Source: Ectobius pallidus
Lineage: Eukaryota > Arthropoda > Insecta > Blattodea > Ectobiidae
Direction: 5' to 3'
DNA: 64,000 nucleotides
Assembly (NCBI GenBank): GCA_964059195.1
Contig: CAXKWD010000013.1
Span: forward strand, 25,396,611-25,460,610
Below the pieces are notes generated by a model that was not told the DNA's origin, did not search any database, and was given only the letters and a program-made list of their open reading frames with translations. Both the position numbers and the translations under genes were made by a program. This document shows positions 11,258-22,482 of the stretch, piece by piece. Position 1 is the first letter of the stretch, and the number at the start of each line of letters is the position of its first letter.

Positions 11258-11330
11258 GGGGTTATTGCTCTTGCTTGCAATGCGATGGGTCGCATGTTCG
11301 ATCCCGCTGTAAACGGGGAATTTTTTGCTC
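11258..11330 (+). mobile_element. tRNA-like sequence, probable SINE head
   Basis: GGGGTTATTGCTCTTGCTTG then CGCATGTTCGATCCCGC, a good B box, in tRNA-like spacing. The acceptor stem does not close convincingly, so I do not call a tRNA gene. Confidence 0.4.
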
Positions 11331-11479
11331 TTCCTTTTTCTTTCCTTTCTTTTATCATTTACAGTAAGTAAACTATAAGGCATAAATTATTTACGCTTAT
11401 TCTTCCCGGACACTTTTCCTAGTTAAAGCATACTTAAAGATGACAGATAACGAAATAGAACGAAACCTATTACCTCAAT

Positions 11480-11665
11480 TTGTTCAACGTTGTGGGTTCA
11501 ATCCCGGCCCAGGTGACGGCATTTATGTGTATACAAATGCGGCAGGCCCATTCTGTATAGTTACAGCCACGTAAAATACTACTGCGGGACATAATTCCGG
11601 AACACCGGCGACGGTCTCAGGCCTAAGTTCCAGTCCATCCCCTTCGTTAAATCTGTGGCTTGGTT
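11480..11665 (+). mobile_element. SINE family 3, copy
   Basis: TGGGTTCAATCCCGGCCCAGG (the B box in part), then GACGGCATTTATGTGTATAC, GTAAAATACTACTGCGGGAC, and GTCTCAGGCCTAAGTTCCAG. These follow the order of the copy at 44617-44826. The true 5' head is short or lost. Confidence 0.7.
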
Positions 11666-12044
11666 TTAAAACAGCCAATGTCAATTTCTTGCAAAAATGA
11701 GTTCTATGCATTATTGAGCTCGGCTAGTTTTTTATCTTTTGTATACTAAAAGTCCCAATGTCTGATGCTATTAATAGACATAATACTGAAACCTTAGAGG
11801 CCAATGTCGGAAGTTCTCAGCAAAAAATGTTACTTCTATAAAGGCTTCATAGTCAGTTATCTCAAAAGCAAGTTTTATGACATTGGTCCTTTTAGAACCA
11901 AGCCACAGAAATAACCATAAAAGCAACAAACTTCAACTAGTCGTTCGCCTGTGTACTTGTCCGATCATGCGCAGAGACTTTTTTCTATAACTTAATACGA
12001 GTACATACCGTTGAGCCATTATTTAGATCTAAGGTGTAAATTTT

Positions 12045-12112
12045 ACATGCATGTAAAATATCCCTTGCGGGAACAACGGTGATATCCACAGCCGTCGTTA
12101 AGCAACCATAAT
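12045..12112 (+). mobile_element. SINE family 3, 3' fragment
   Basis: GCATGTAAAATATCCCTTGC, then GTCGTTAAGCAACCATA. This matches the 3' third of the family, whose consensus end is CGTTAAATAACCATA. The MITE at 12113 abuts it directly. Confidence 0.6.
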
Positions 12113-12520
12113 GGGACATTCAGATAGAAACTTAACCGTAAACGTAACGTAAACTTGGGGCCATGTTTTTCAATGTGACCATTCACAATGCATCATATAA
12201 ACCTGAAAATTAAACGTAAACTTAAACTTAACGATACAACCAATCAGAGAACAGAACAGGAGACGGAAGTGGAAGTAGCCAAGAGATGGCGTTGTATCCT
12301 ATCCCTGTCTTTATGATAAAAGGCATACATATTATATATTATATATATAATGAAACATGAAAGTATTTTCGTCTGCTGCAGGCATTTTATCAGCTGTTCA
12401 CGTTCTCGTTTGTGATTGATTATCTACGTTTAAGTTTTCATTGCGAATGCTCAATGTTGTGCTAAAGTTTGCGTTTAAGTTTACGTTCTTAAGTTTACGG
12501 TTAAGTTTCTATCTGATGGC
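12113..12520. mobile_element. MITE with AAACTTAA-rich inverted ends (408 bp)
   Basis: Ends read GGGACATTCAGATAGAAACT on the left and GCCATCAGATAGAAACTTAA from the right. Both continue as ACCGTAAAC and repeated AAACTTAA words for over 40 bp. Direct repeats CCATAAT at 12106-12112 and 12521-12527 flank it (5-7 bp, exact edge ambiguous). No coding capacity. The interior has a TATA-repeat at 12329-12350. The superfamily is unclear. Confidence 0.8.
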
Positions 12521-12664
12521 CCATAATAGCTGTACCTTAGTGGTAAGCAACTCTGCTGAGGCAACTATGGCTTTCGGTTGAAAACAATTTCCCGTTTCCT
12601 TCAGAAGTAGTTTTCCCCCTTAGTTTTTTCTCTTTGTTTAGTATAACCTCTCCCCTTGAAGAAA

Positions 12665-13060
12665 CTTTATACGGCCCACGCCGCCGGGACATTCAGGACC
12701 ACGACCTGTCTGGAGTGGGATTAAGTTTGGATCAAACATAATTTTTTAACCAAACAAGCACATTGAGAGCCTCCTGGGATGGGTGATCAGCCTGATACCG
12801 AGGCCACCTCCAAGACAACACGAACACATAGAAAGAGGCGAACACTCATGCCGAATAAGGCGCGGGTGGGATGAATATGACATTGGCGGCCACATTAATC
12901 CGAAGACTAGCTTGACCTAACGTCATCCAACATTCGTCTCACAGGTGAGGGAAAATCCCGGAAGAAATCCCACCTAGGTAACTTGTCCCGTCCAGGAATC
13001 GAATCCTCACCCGATGCGTGAGGGAAGAGAATAGCATTCCCTGCACCACAGGGGACAATT
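12665..13060 (-). mobile_element. SINE family 4, tRNA-derived
   Basis: On the minus strand the head reads GTCCCCTGTGGTGCAGGGAA, and the B box GAGGATTCGATTCCTGGACG is followed by GGGAC, which can pair with the 5' GTCCC as an acceptor stem. A GC-rich body follows with GCCGCCAATGTCATATTCAT. The right edge is set by the tRNA head; the 3' end is approximate. Unlike families 1-3, a tRNA-like fold is largely preserved. Confidence 0.65.
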
Positions 13061-13477
13061 GAATGTTAATGAGAGAATAAATAAAAAATATATATGCAGA
13101 GGCGCAGCTCATTGATCCAGTCCACACTAAGCAGCTATTCCATGGAGGAATTGTATCACCCAATTAAATACTGCAATTTTCAACTGGATTATGCAGTCAG
13201 GATTTTAGCAGACTCTATACGTATATGTGACACAACCTTTTAGTATGATTATCAAAGTGGTTAATATTACATTGAAATATAAGAGGCTTAAGTGGAATGT
13301 GGTGTAGCCCATAATTTTAGCGAAAAATTTGAATGTACCATTCCGACTTTTACCTACAGTTTTTACAGTTACGACGGTGGATATGAAATGTTATATGGCA
13401 GATACTGATATAAAATGTATAATAATGCTTTGGGGTCTTTGGTGTTCAATAAACTAATTGGACAGGGTGGAGGGGTA

Positions 13478-13479
<2 letters not shown>

Positions 13480-13520
<41 letters not shown>
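13480..13520. repeat. (TTA)n microsatellite
   Basis: About 41 bp of uninterrupted TTA units. Confidence 0.95.
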
Positions 13521-13544
13521 GTTTTTATTATTAATCCATTAAGT

Positions 13545-13862
13545 AAAATACCAATAGGCTACGTCAATATATTATTATTATTTATTGAGCGATTTCCTCA
13601 TTTCTGAGGTTAAACTCCACCAACACAACAACTCTATTACAATAACATTTGTATAAAAGTTCAGTAATTTCTAACCAAATTTTAAATTAAAATTTACCCA
13701 ATTTTTTACGTATTTTAATAAAATTAACATATTTCCAAAGAATGTTCAATGTGTTGCATGGTACCACTTATCCCTGTCCATTGCATCTTCTGGTTTAACT
13801 GAAAATTTTGTAAAGAGTCTCGAACGCAATGATCCCATTTTCTAGCAGGTCTTCCCTTTTTC
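13545..13862 (-). pseudogene. LINE 3' remnant, endonuclease-reverse transcriptase type
   Basis: The minus strand reads GRPARKWDHCVRDSLQNF, then KMQWTG and a stop near 13727. This is the C-terminal GRP..RW motif of a widespread arthropod endonuclease/reverse transcriptase LINE; the same motif (GRPTETWMNGVKES) occurs in the element at 58207. A 3' UTR follows, ending in an AAT-rich tail at about 13570-13550. Only the last 45 codons remain. Its 5' side abuts the LINE at 13868. Confidence 0.6.
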
Positions 13863-13867
13863 CTTAA

Positions 13868-14835
13868 AAACACATAATTTACATACCAGACAAATCAACA
13901 TAAAAACTCTTTAACTTCATACATAGGATTATTGAGAAGCCACGTTCTGAGTTTGTTCTTCAATACAATATTGGGCAAAGCTATATGGTTTGGTGGCAAA
14001 CAGTTACAAAGCTTACAGCCCATATACATAAAATTCTGAGCAGTCTTGTGCAGTCTAGCCTGAGGTATCTGTAGCAAATGGGCATTTCTGGTTCTATAAG
14101 AGTGGACAACATTCCTTTCATCAAACAGATTAGGATTTTGTCTAATGTATAATATTAACTCAAAAATGTAAAGATTAATAACAATCATAATCTGTAACTT
14201 TTTAAAAAGCTGTCTACAATGAGCAGTCTGTTCTGAGTTTGTGATTGATCTTATGGCTCTCTTCTGTAAAATTAAAATCTTGGAAATTTGGCAACAGTTT
14301 CCCCAGAAAATAATACCGTAATCTATTCCACTTTGAAAGAAGGCAAAGTAAGTACTTCGCAAGTGATAAACTGGTAATACATACTTATGATTTCTTAATA
14401 AAAATACAATCCTGCTAATTCTAGTGCAGTTTAGCTTGTTGTCAAGGCGGACTCCTAAAAATGTTACATCATCATTATAGGTCGAAGAAATTTCATTATT
14501 AATAGGTTTTAGGCTAAAAAAATATACTGTGTTTTTTCTTGATTTAAAAATAATCCATTAGAATTAAACCATAGCTGCACATTGTCCAACGTATCTCTGC
14601 TCAGAATTTTTAACTAATCCAAACAGGAACTTCTGTTTATCAGACATGTATCATCCGCATATAAAGTACAGGCAGTACTACAATTTATAACCAGATCACT
14701 GATGTATGCTAAGAACAATAAAGGTCCCAAAACTGAACCTTGGGGGACTCCATATTTAACTAATTCAGCTTCTGACCAATTATTTCCTACATGAACTAGG
14801 CTAATTGCGCTGATTCTAATAGCCTACTCCTAGAA
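13868..14835 (-). pseudogene. Jockey-like LINE, reverse transcriptase 3' half
   Basis: The reverse transcriptase palm motifs are visible on the minus strand: YGVPQGSVLGPLLFL (about 14750-14710) and LYADDTCL (about 14665). Several stops follow, then a 155-codon open frame (14362-13895). That frame has the usual thumb/C-terminal signature: SGIDYGIIFWGN, LQKRAIRSI, RTRNAHLL, and NKLRTWLLNNPMYEVKEFL. A short 3' UTR runs to about 13868. The same C-terminal pattern occurs in the LINEs at 30777 and 60398, so all three belong to one broad group. Dead because of the stops; 5' truncated; no duplication found. Confidence 0.8.
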
Positions 14836-16119
14836 TAGAAACAAAAAAGGAAAACTATATTTGTCAGAAGTTAATATTATGCCCCGTAAATATGTTTGAT
14901 CCCTAAATATTTAACCCTGATTTAGGCCTAGTCGGTACGAATGTTCTTTATCACTGTTATTTCTACACACAAAGTTACAGGAATGAATAAGGAATGTTTT
15001 ATCTCTTTTCGTTTTTCCCCCATACAGTTGATGGTTTCCGCAAATTGAATACAATACAATACATAATCCTCGAAATAATGTAATGACGAGGCGAGTGTGT
15101 CTACAATCCGTAGTAATCTGTCTTTATACGCGAGACAGAAATCATTTCCACCGGAAACAGCTATCTGGCAACGCGTTGTTACAATTCTGCGGAACATTTC
15201 GCCCTAATTATATCATAATCCATAAACATTATGACAAAAGGAAAAATGAGTTTTATATTTATATTAATGTTATCTACTGCCCCCTTTAATGTAAGCATTT
15301 TACTCCTTCCATCCTTTAAAGAGGTTACAAGGGGACTCGGACCTGTCTTAATTTTATTTTTTGATGTACCTTGTCATTGAAAATATTGGTACTGCAGAAA
15401 TGAGAAGCCTACAACTTATTCCTGGAACTGTTGAAATAAATGGAACACTGGAGTTTAGAAAAATACTATTAAAAGTGTAGGTTTTTGAAACAACAACGAA
15501 TCAGAATGAACCCTGCTCGATATATTTTATAAATAAAGGTTATATATTCGTATGATTTTGATTGGGTTATCATTACCCTGTAATGATGAAAATCAGTTGG
15601 AATGTCATACATGACAATTTCTGCATATTGAGGTTATGACCTATCTCCCGGTTTCTCCGAAAATGTTCGCTTATCAGGGTTATAAATTGCTGTCTATCTC
15701 GGAGATTTAAACCATGTAGATATAATATGGCATCATCAGATTGTCATGTCAAATGTGCGAATTTCTCGCAAGAAGAAGTCATGGTGCTCCAACCTTTGGG
15801 AACTCTGTCACGATTCTTTTCTCCATAGAAATAAAGAGTAAATTTTTGTATTGAAAACTATTTTCCCTCAAGTACAAAGATGTAATCTGACTGGACATAA
15901 GGCATGTTATTCAACGTTATGGCACCCTTGTAATAAATAAATTATTATTGATTAGAGTAATTTAACGTTAGCTAAGAATTGTTCAAGGGAAGACCTACGT
16001 AAATCCTATTCTCTTACTCTTTTAAATATTTTAATGCATGATTGCAAAGACTACATATCAGAACTAGTACACTCATTTCTATTTAAGGCCACCCATTCGT
16101 TGCCACATTAAGAAAAGAA
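14836..16119. other. Intergenic gap
   Basis: A minus-strand 89-codon frame (14928-15197) begins MFRRIVTTRCQIAV and sits in slightly GC-richer DNA. I do not recognise it, and it has no splice or promoter support. Nothing else seen. Confidence 0.4.
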
Positions 16120-16960
16120 TAGAACATTAGGTATAGACGCAAAATGAAATAACTTCGTTTTTCATGACACGTCCTTCAACTTCAATGTAAGTTTATAAAC
16201 GCTTCAAGAAGTCTACGAGATGAAATTTTGATAATGTAATTCTAATCTTTAAATTTTTTTAATTTTCATTTTTCATTTCTTATTTGTCGGCCGCGGTGGT
16301 CTAGAGGTAGCGTGCCCGCCTCTAGATCCGCAGGGCGCGGGATCAAACCAGGCCGCGGTCGATGGATTTTTCAGGACGTAAAAATCCTGGGCACGGAGTC
16401 CTCCGGGAGGGACGTTAAGCTGGGGGTCCCGTGTCGTAGATTTACGGCACGTAAAAGAACTCCAAGCCTAAATTAGAGCCTCTGGACAAAATTTCTCGGC
16501 CCTTTCACGTCCAAGAAATACTTAGTTTCCAGAGGGGGTTTGCGAGGCGATGGGCTTACCACCTGTCCCTCTACCCTCTCTCGGAAAATAAGCATATCAA
16601 AATTAGTATAGGTAATGAAACCTCCATTGGAGGCCCCTTCGCCCCACCTGGGGATCATAGGGTTCCAGATCCAGATTTCTTATTTAAAAAAAAGAATCTA
16701 CATGGTAAGGCATATTTTAAAAGTCATATTCTATAAAATTAAATCTGAAATAAAACCTGGTAGAATCGTTGATTAGAATATCTTAAAAATGCCGTGTAAG
16801 TTTCAAGCAAATTATATTGAATAGTGTCTGAGGTATTTCATTTTGAAGACCGAAGAATGGAAAAAGAAATAGAACCGTGGTTTCATTTTCCATATGCAAA
16901 GCTGTTTTGAACAGCTACCAATCAGCTGTTCAATCTCGTATTATGATAAAGCTTTTAACA
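16120..16960. repeat. Diverged repeat split by a SINE (16120-16274 and 16686-16960)
   Basis: The left part (AAAATGAAATAACTTC, then GATGAAATTTTGATA) resembles 32500-32620. The right part (ATTGAATAGTGTCTGAGGTA) resembles 32720-32750, in the same order. The phrase GCTACCAATCAGCTGTTCAA at 16912 resembles 37190-37215. The SINE at 16286-16674 lies between the two halves, so the repeat is older. Confidence 0.5.
16286..16674 (+). mobile_element. SINE family 2, full copy
   Basis: A tRNA-derived head (GGCCGCGGTGGTCTAGAGGT as A-box region, B-box-like GGGATCAAACCAGG) and a long body (GATGGATTTTTCAGGACGTA, AAAGAACTCCAAGCCTAAAT, GCGATGGGCTTACCACCTGT). An 11-bp direct repeat, ATTTCTTATTT, at 16275-16285 and 16675-16685 marks insertion. 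The 3' end is CCAGATCCAG with no poly(A) or tetranucleotide tail, unlike family 1. Other copies: 2527-2596 and 39875-40136. Confidence 0.85.
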
Positions 16961-17518
16961 ATTTAACTTACATTTTTTGCACAATCTTTTGCTAAGACAA
17001 TTGAAAATTTCAATTATTCGGTCTATTTTTTGTAACACTGTACAATAACCACAACATCGCTTCATTTGGCAATAACTGATGTTCATACAGAGCGATGTAG
17101 AACGGGGTAGCGGATGTTCAGGTACATGGAACATAAATAGTTAGGAAAAAGTGGAATGGGAAACCTATTTACACAAGCAGGAATGCGCCTATTGTTTCTG
17201 CATTCTATTATAACACCTTAATAGCGTATTATATAAAATAATTAGAATTTGACATACATTTCAACCTGGAATTAAATGTCACTCATAGGTTTAAGTAAAG
17301 TAAAGTAGGTTGTACAAATGGTAGGCACCATCATACCCTGGAAATTTTTTGCACATTTTTATTCTCCTCGTAATTTACCAACCTATTACAACACCTCTGC
17401 TATAATATTGCATTTTGTAATGTAGGATATCTATTGTTAACGTGCATTGCATATTTTGTACTCAACCTGGCTGAGGGAAGAAAATTCCCAATGGCCTTAA
17501 CTTTGCCGGACAAAAGAA

Positions 17519-17552
17519 AATTATTATTATTATTACTATTATTATTATTAAT
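17519..17552. repeat. (TTA)n microsatellite, imperfect
   Basis: About 34 bp of TTA units with one interruption. The leucine-run frame over it is an artefact. Confidence 0.9.
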
Positions 17553-17879
17553 ACCAGTTTCCATGACATTACTACATTCATACAATTTAAAATTACGATA
17601 TAAGTTACGTTTAACAGAATCGAGGAAAGTTAGATAGAACGAGACGAAGTCGAGATTCTGTTTTTACTTTCACACAAATCTATCGCATACAATTTTTTTC
17701 TACGATAGCGATTTAGCTAATAATAAAAGTGGAAATAATTAATCACCAAACAAAAGCTGTTCTGAAGTTGCAAGGGTTACTTACTTAAAAAATAGTGGCC
17801 TAGTACTTTAAGTAGCTTATATCAGAAAAACGAACTCTTCATCCCTCTACCTTAAGTAGTTTCTGAGAAGATGGTACTC

Positions 17880-18057
17880 AAGTCTAAAAAATAAGGTTTA
17901 CGGGGAAAAAAAATAAAGGTGTTCCCTATACAGGCCTCCATGGCCTCTAGGAGATTGAGGCTCCCAGATTCTGGACATTCTGAACGTGAAGGTGGTAAGG
18001 TTGTCAGCCGTACGCAGTTTACGGGAATATGCAAAAAATAAATAAATAAATAAAGTA
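17880..18057 (+). repeat. Possible retroposon with (AAAT)n tail
   Basis: A moderately GC-rich block (AGGCCTCCATGGCCTCTAGG) ends in AAAAAATAAATAAATAAATAA. A second AAAT run follows at 18115-18133. The structure suggests a short retroposon, but I found no head, second copy or duplication. Confidence 0.3.
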
Positions 18058-18312
18058 CATGTATTGCCTGGTATGTGCATCGCCTTTTTTTAGTCCCATT
18101 ATCTGGGCATTTAATAAAAAAATAAATAAATAATCACTTATTGAAGATTGAAGATTCAGCTATAGGCCTACCCAGTAAGCCTTTTTTTTGTTTGTTGTGG
18201 TTGGTTTGTTAATCAGCTACACAGGATTGGCCTAACGGGCTTATTGCCATTCAAAAGCCAATTACTGTACCACGCTCATAATTGAGAGAAGTGTTACTAA
18301 TTCTTCCATTAA

Positions 18313-19553
18313 CCCTCGCAGGGTATCAGCTCTACAGAAACATGTTATACGTCCCCACAGTGATTTAATCAATTAAGTGATGATTAGGGTTCGGATGTTT
18401 ATGAGATGTCATATTTTTATCCTGATCTCCGTTTTTGCCGCAAATGCAAATTAAACACAAATTGAACACTAGTTATTCTAATCGGATCGTTTTTATTTTA
18501 CATATAAAGTCATATTATTGTAATTTTTGTGGTTTTGGTCATATTTCGGCCATATTTGTAATTTAACGTCATATTTCATTTATAAATTCGTTAAAAGAGC
18601 GCAATTATACAGTGTATGTACTACATGGTCGAGTTAAATTTGAAATCTATTTCATTGATTTAATGCTTATGCCAAATTAACAGGTAACTTAAATTTTAAA
18701 ACTAATGCAATTGTTTATATTTATAGGTATATGGTAGGTGTACAAATATCACGAGTATTTGGAGCTGATGAAGCGAGCAAAGAGGAGAAAAATCTTTAAA
18801 AATAGAAGTTCTTTACAAGTAAAACTGTATATCACCAAAATCGTTCAAAAATGATTATCCGATTGAATTTATGTGATTTAAGATTTTAGTGTCTTTAAAC
18901 GTTTTAATTTGGAACATTTATTTTTTGAAAATATGTTATTTTATTAGGTCATATTTAAGGTTTTTGGGTCACATTTAGTCATTTTTAAGGGGATATTTGC
19001 AGTCATATTTTCCAATTTATTAGCTCATAAACATCCGAAACCTAGTGATGATAAATGTAAATGTAATGCAAAATATACGCACAAAAACAACAGTGCCTAT
19101 ATCACAAGAGTGTATTTTTTGAAATACATCTCCATTGATTCAAGACATAGTTAAGTTACATTAAATTATTGTCTTTTACTTTCTATAAATATTATGTTTT
19201 AGTTCGGTTAGTTCCTAAAATCATTTTAACACATACCAGTAAAATAATTACGTCTTACTACACCGAAATACTACCGCTTACTGACGTATGAAATTGTTAC
19301 AACAATGCAAGTACAAATATCGGAGTTGCCGAGTCATTGTTGCCAGTCGCTGCTGCCAGTTTCTTGTTTCTTGTATTAAACACATACCAACTTACTACGA
19401 ACGGACATAATTTTTAATATTTCACCTAATCATAGTAAAATGTCTGCAGAAATCATATCTGGAAGATGAGAAGCCTATGTCAACATTAAAAATTGTGTAT
19501 TTATAATTAATGAGGAGTGATCCCATAAAGGACCCTATATACCAAACGAGGGT
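18313..19553. mobile_element. TTAA-type (piggyBac-like) element with hAT nested inside
   Basis: TTAA at 18309-18312 and 19554-19557 flank inverted ends CCCTCGCAGGGTAT (left) and CCCTCGTTTGGTATA (right, reverse complement). The TTAA duplication and CCC start are typical of piggyBac-type elements. The interior has no recognisable transposase; 660 bp of it is the hAT element at 18385-19044. The ends are short, so chance is not fully excluded. Confidence 0.6.
18385..19044. mobile_element. Non-autonomous hAT-like element B (660 bp)
   Basis: Inverted ends TAGGGTTCGGATGTTTATGA and, from the right, TAGGTTTCGGATGTTTATGA. Perfect 8-bp target duplication GTGATGAT at 18377-18384 and 19045-19052. Repeated GTCATATTT words lie inside both ends (TGGTCATATTTCGGCCATAT; AGGTCATATTTAAGG). 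No transposase. Confidence 0.9.
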
Positions 19554-20426
19554 TAACATCCCAATCCGGAAACGAATCATTATGTCCGAAAGAAAGGGGA
19601 TTTTGACGATGCGGCAGTTGAAGATAACGAACATTTGTTAACTTCTCATTCCCATTAACTTTAATACAAGTCCTTCCAATGTAAAAATGATTATTACTAT
19701 GATTAATCTAGAAATAATTTCATCTGTCAAACGAGACATTTGGAGTTAGGCCCTTACCGTAGACATGCTTTCTACTAATCTTCCCAGTAATTCACTACCC
19801 AAAATGAAAAATAATGAAATATTATTACTATTCTTATTAAGTGCTAGTATGGTACTTTATGAGATTGTGTGTGGGGGACGAAAAATGTATGTCCGTCTGT
19901 CTGTCCGTGTGTCTGTACGCGCCATAACTCAAATACGCTTTATCGGATTTTCATGAAACTTGGTATACGCATTTATAATGTCCATGGGAAGAACCCTATT
20001 GTTATTGAACCAAATCGGTTCACCGGTACGGGCGTCAAACCCAATCCAGTGTTTTTATTTAAAAGCGCCATAACTCAAACACGCTTTATCGGATTTTCAT
20101 GAAACTTGGTATACACATTTATAATGTCCATGGGAAGACGACTGTTTATATTGGATCAATTCGGCTGGCCGTTACCGGAATAATGCCCAATTTAGTGCAT
20201 TTTTATGGTATTATATAACAAAAGGCCCCATAACTCAAATATGCTTTATCGGATTCTCATGAAACTTGGTATACGCATTTATAACGTCCATGGCAAGAAG
20301 CCTATTAATTTTGGACCTAATCGGTTGACCGGTACCAGAGTAATGGCTAATTAAAGGTCATATGTTTTTTTTTTTTGTCTACCGGTATAATTTGACAGTT
20401 CACTTATGCTTATCAAACGACACCGT

Positions 20427-20515
20427 CAAACTGACTGAGTTGGCCAAATGGTAACGCCTTGGACTCGTATACTGGAGGTCCCCGGATCAAATCACGGAGC
20501 CGGCCGATTTGACAT
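20427..20515 (+). mobile_element. tRNA-Thr-like sequence (SINE head)
   Basis: GAGTTGGCCAAATGGTAACG (A box), an anticodon-loop-like ACTCGTATAC, and B-box-like CCCCGGATCAAATCACGG resemble a tRNA-Thr with anticodon CGT. Mismatches in the T arm and the T-rich flank argue for a SINE or tRNA pseudogene and not a working tRNA. Confidence 0.5.
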
Positions 20516-20705
20516 GAATTTTTTTTATTTTATTTTTTATTTTTATGTGAGTGCGCGATTGTCAAGGTATCACAAATCTGTAGTTCTACTGACGCTGGTC
20601 GATTTTAATCTGATTAGAAAACTTATTTTCTGCAAATCATAATTGCAATTATAATTGATTCAACAAAAACATACGGGCACTTTGTTATATCAGTTTACCT
20701 GATTC

Positions 20706-20729
20706 TTTTATTATTATTATTATTATTAG
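20706..20729. repeat. (TTA)n microsatellite
   Basis: Eight TTA-type units. Confidence 0.9.
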
Positions 20730-21092
20730 TAACGTCATCATTATACTAAGCGGAAAGACTGAGGCGAAATGAGCCCGTAGGGGCTAGTGTAGCAATCTTA
20801 AGAAAAAAATAATTATTAGACTGTCGTTAATATTTGTGAAATATTAATAAATATTATATTTCTCTAATGAATTAGGTACCGTGAAGCAATATTGGAGCCT
20901 CCAGGTGCCTTGCCATCTATTGCCGCATATATACATTCGCATGCGAAGGCACGAGTGCCAACACAAGGAATGGAGTCCATAACGCTTTTAAACCACCAAG
21001 TATTAAGTTTTTATGACCACCGTACAGCGGTCCAAAACGTGAATCTAAGACTAAACTTATTTTTGTCACCCTTGTAAAAATAAGTAAACATA

Positions 21093-21150
21093 GTTGGATA
21101 ATATTGTAAACTGTTGGATAATATTGTAAACTGTTGGATAATACTGTAAA
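21093..21150. repeat. 20-bp minisatellite, three units
   Basis: GTTGGATAATATTGTAAACT is repeated three times (21093, 21113, 21133), the last with one change. Confidence 0.95.
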
Positions 21151-22475
21151 CATGTCCCAGTATAATGACTGGACCTTAAAATTTCGGTAATCTGATGTTT
21201 GACAGCCTGACACATCCTCAAAGTCGAATGAAAGCCTGCTGACTTTGCGCCCGGCGGCAGGCTGTTTATTTCTCAGTAAGTTTCGTCAATGGGTGGTAGC
21301 AAGTGGACGATTATATTCCTGCTGGATAATTTATTCAAAGTATGTGGATTTTCTTTATGTAACAATTATACAGATTTAGCCAGTTTTTTGTACATAATAT
21401 TCATTCGTATTCTTCTCGGAAAATAAATAAATTTTAATTTAATGTAACACTAAATTGTCTTACAAAAAAGCGCATCTGAATACATCGATAAAAACTATTA
21501 TACAATTGTCCAATTCATGGGCTAAATGGGCCATTTAACTTTCGCATTTTCTGAATATTGGCTTTCTTTTCAATGTAACCAGATTATTTTTATTAAAAGC
21601 AGTAGGCTACACTAAATCAAGGAACCAGCAATAAACCCATTTGAAAGCGAAAGTGATGCTTACTTAATCAATGCTAATTAAATAAAGGCATTACATTTAA
21701 TGTAGGCCTATATCAAGTTAAGGGAGAAGGTGTGTAAAATTTCGATAACTTTTTTGTAAAAAACTGCATTTTTCTTTTTTTTAATAAATTAAACTATTAA
21801 CCCTAATTAATGGTTTACTGAAGTTTATTGAATTAATTCTGTTGTTTTTAAAGTTTACAGGCAATCATAAGTAACTAATTCTTAGAGCTCATAGCACTCC
21901 TAAGTGTCGAAAATAACATCAAATTTAAGAGGCTGCTGTCAGTCCGCTCATCAAATATTACCCCACCTCATATTCTTTATCTGCTGGAAAATTCGCGTTA
22001 TCCAAATAATTAACGTCTGATTTTTCTGAAATACACCACATTTTTAGTACGCAGCTAGCCACTGTGGCCAGTCAAATGCCCTTTTGTAAAAATTGGTAGA
22101 CGGTGATGTTTAGAAAACTTTAATTTTTGTAGACTTAAGTAGAAAATACGAATAAATCATTCAAGATGAAAGATATCTGAACACATAAGCCATCTATCGA
22201 TATTTTAATGTTTTACCATACAGCCACCACATCATATGGACAATCAAAATAAAAGGTATTTTTTTTTTTTTTTTATTTAGCCAATGCAAATTTTATAGAA
22301 AATAAAACATGCAGATGGGAGGATGGGGGTGAGAAAGTTAACAATAAAAAAGACGTAATGAATTTTAACATTTGCAATCTTTGTCAAACTGGTCCTTTTT
22401 AATAATCAAATACAAATATTCTTAATTAAATGAGTATTTTCTACGTGATTGAATCCAAAATAGGTGGCAATGGAT
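21151..22475. other. AT-rich gap
   Basis: No gene recognised. A small GC-rich hairpin (GCCTGCTGACTTTGCGCCCG, with GGCAGGC) lies at about 21233-21262 and a T run at 22260-22275. Confidence 0.45.
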
Positions 22476-22482
22476 GTTTTGC

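Larger units (their letters stand above)
19840..20860 (+). mobile_element. Repeat with tandem CATAACTC units and a 3' hairpin, possibly Helentron-like
   Basis: After a CCGTCTGTCTGTCCGTGTGT stretch, a unit of about 150 bp starting GCCATAACTCAAATACGCTT and containing TTTTCATGAAACTTGGTATA occurs three times (from 19921, 20069 and 20229). A SINE lies at 20427-20515. The right part has the hairpin AGCCCGTAGGGGCT followed by AGTGTAGCAATC at about 20770. The same hairpin phrase occurs at 63148. A hairpin followed by CTAG is reminiscent of Helitron/Helentron 3' ends, but no Rep/helicase remains and the boundaries are uncertain. Confidence 0.5.

Noticed and set aside
20427..20515. A tRNA-Thr gene
   Set aside because: A and B boxes are present, but the T arm and acceptor stem do not pair well and the flank is T-rich SINE-like sequence.
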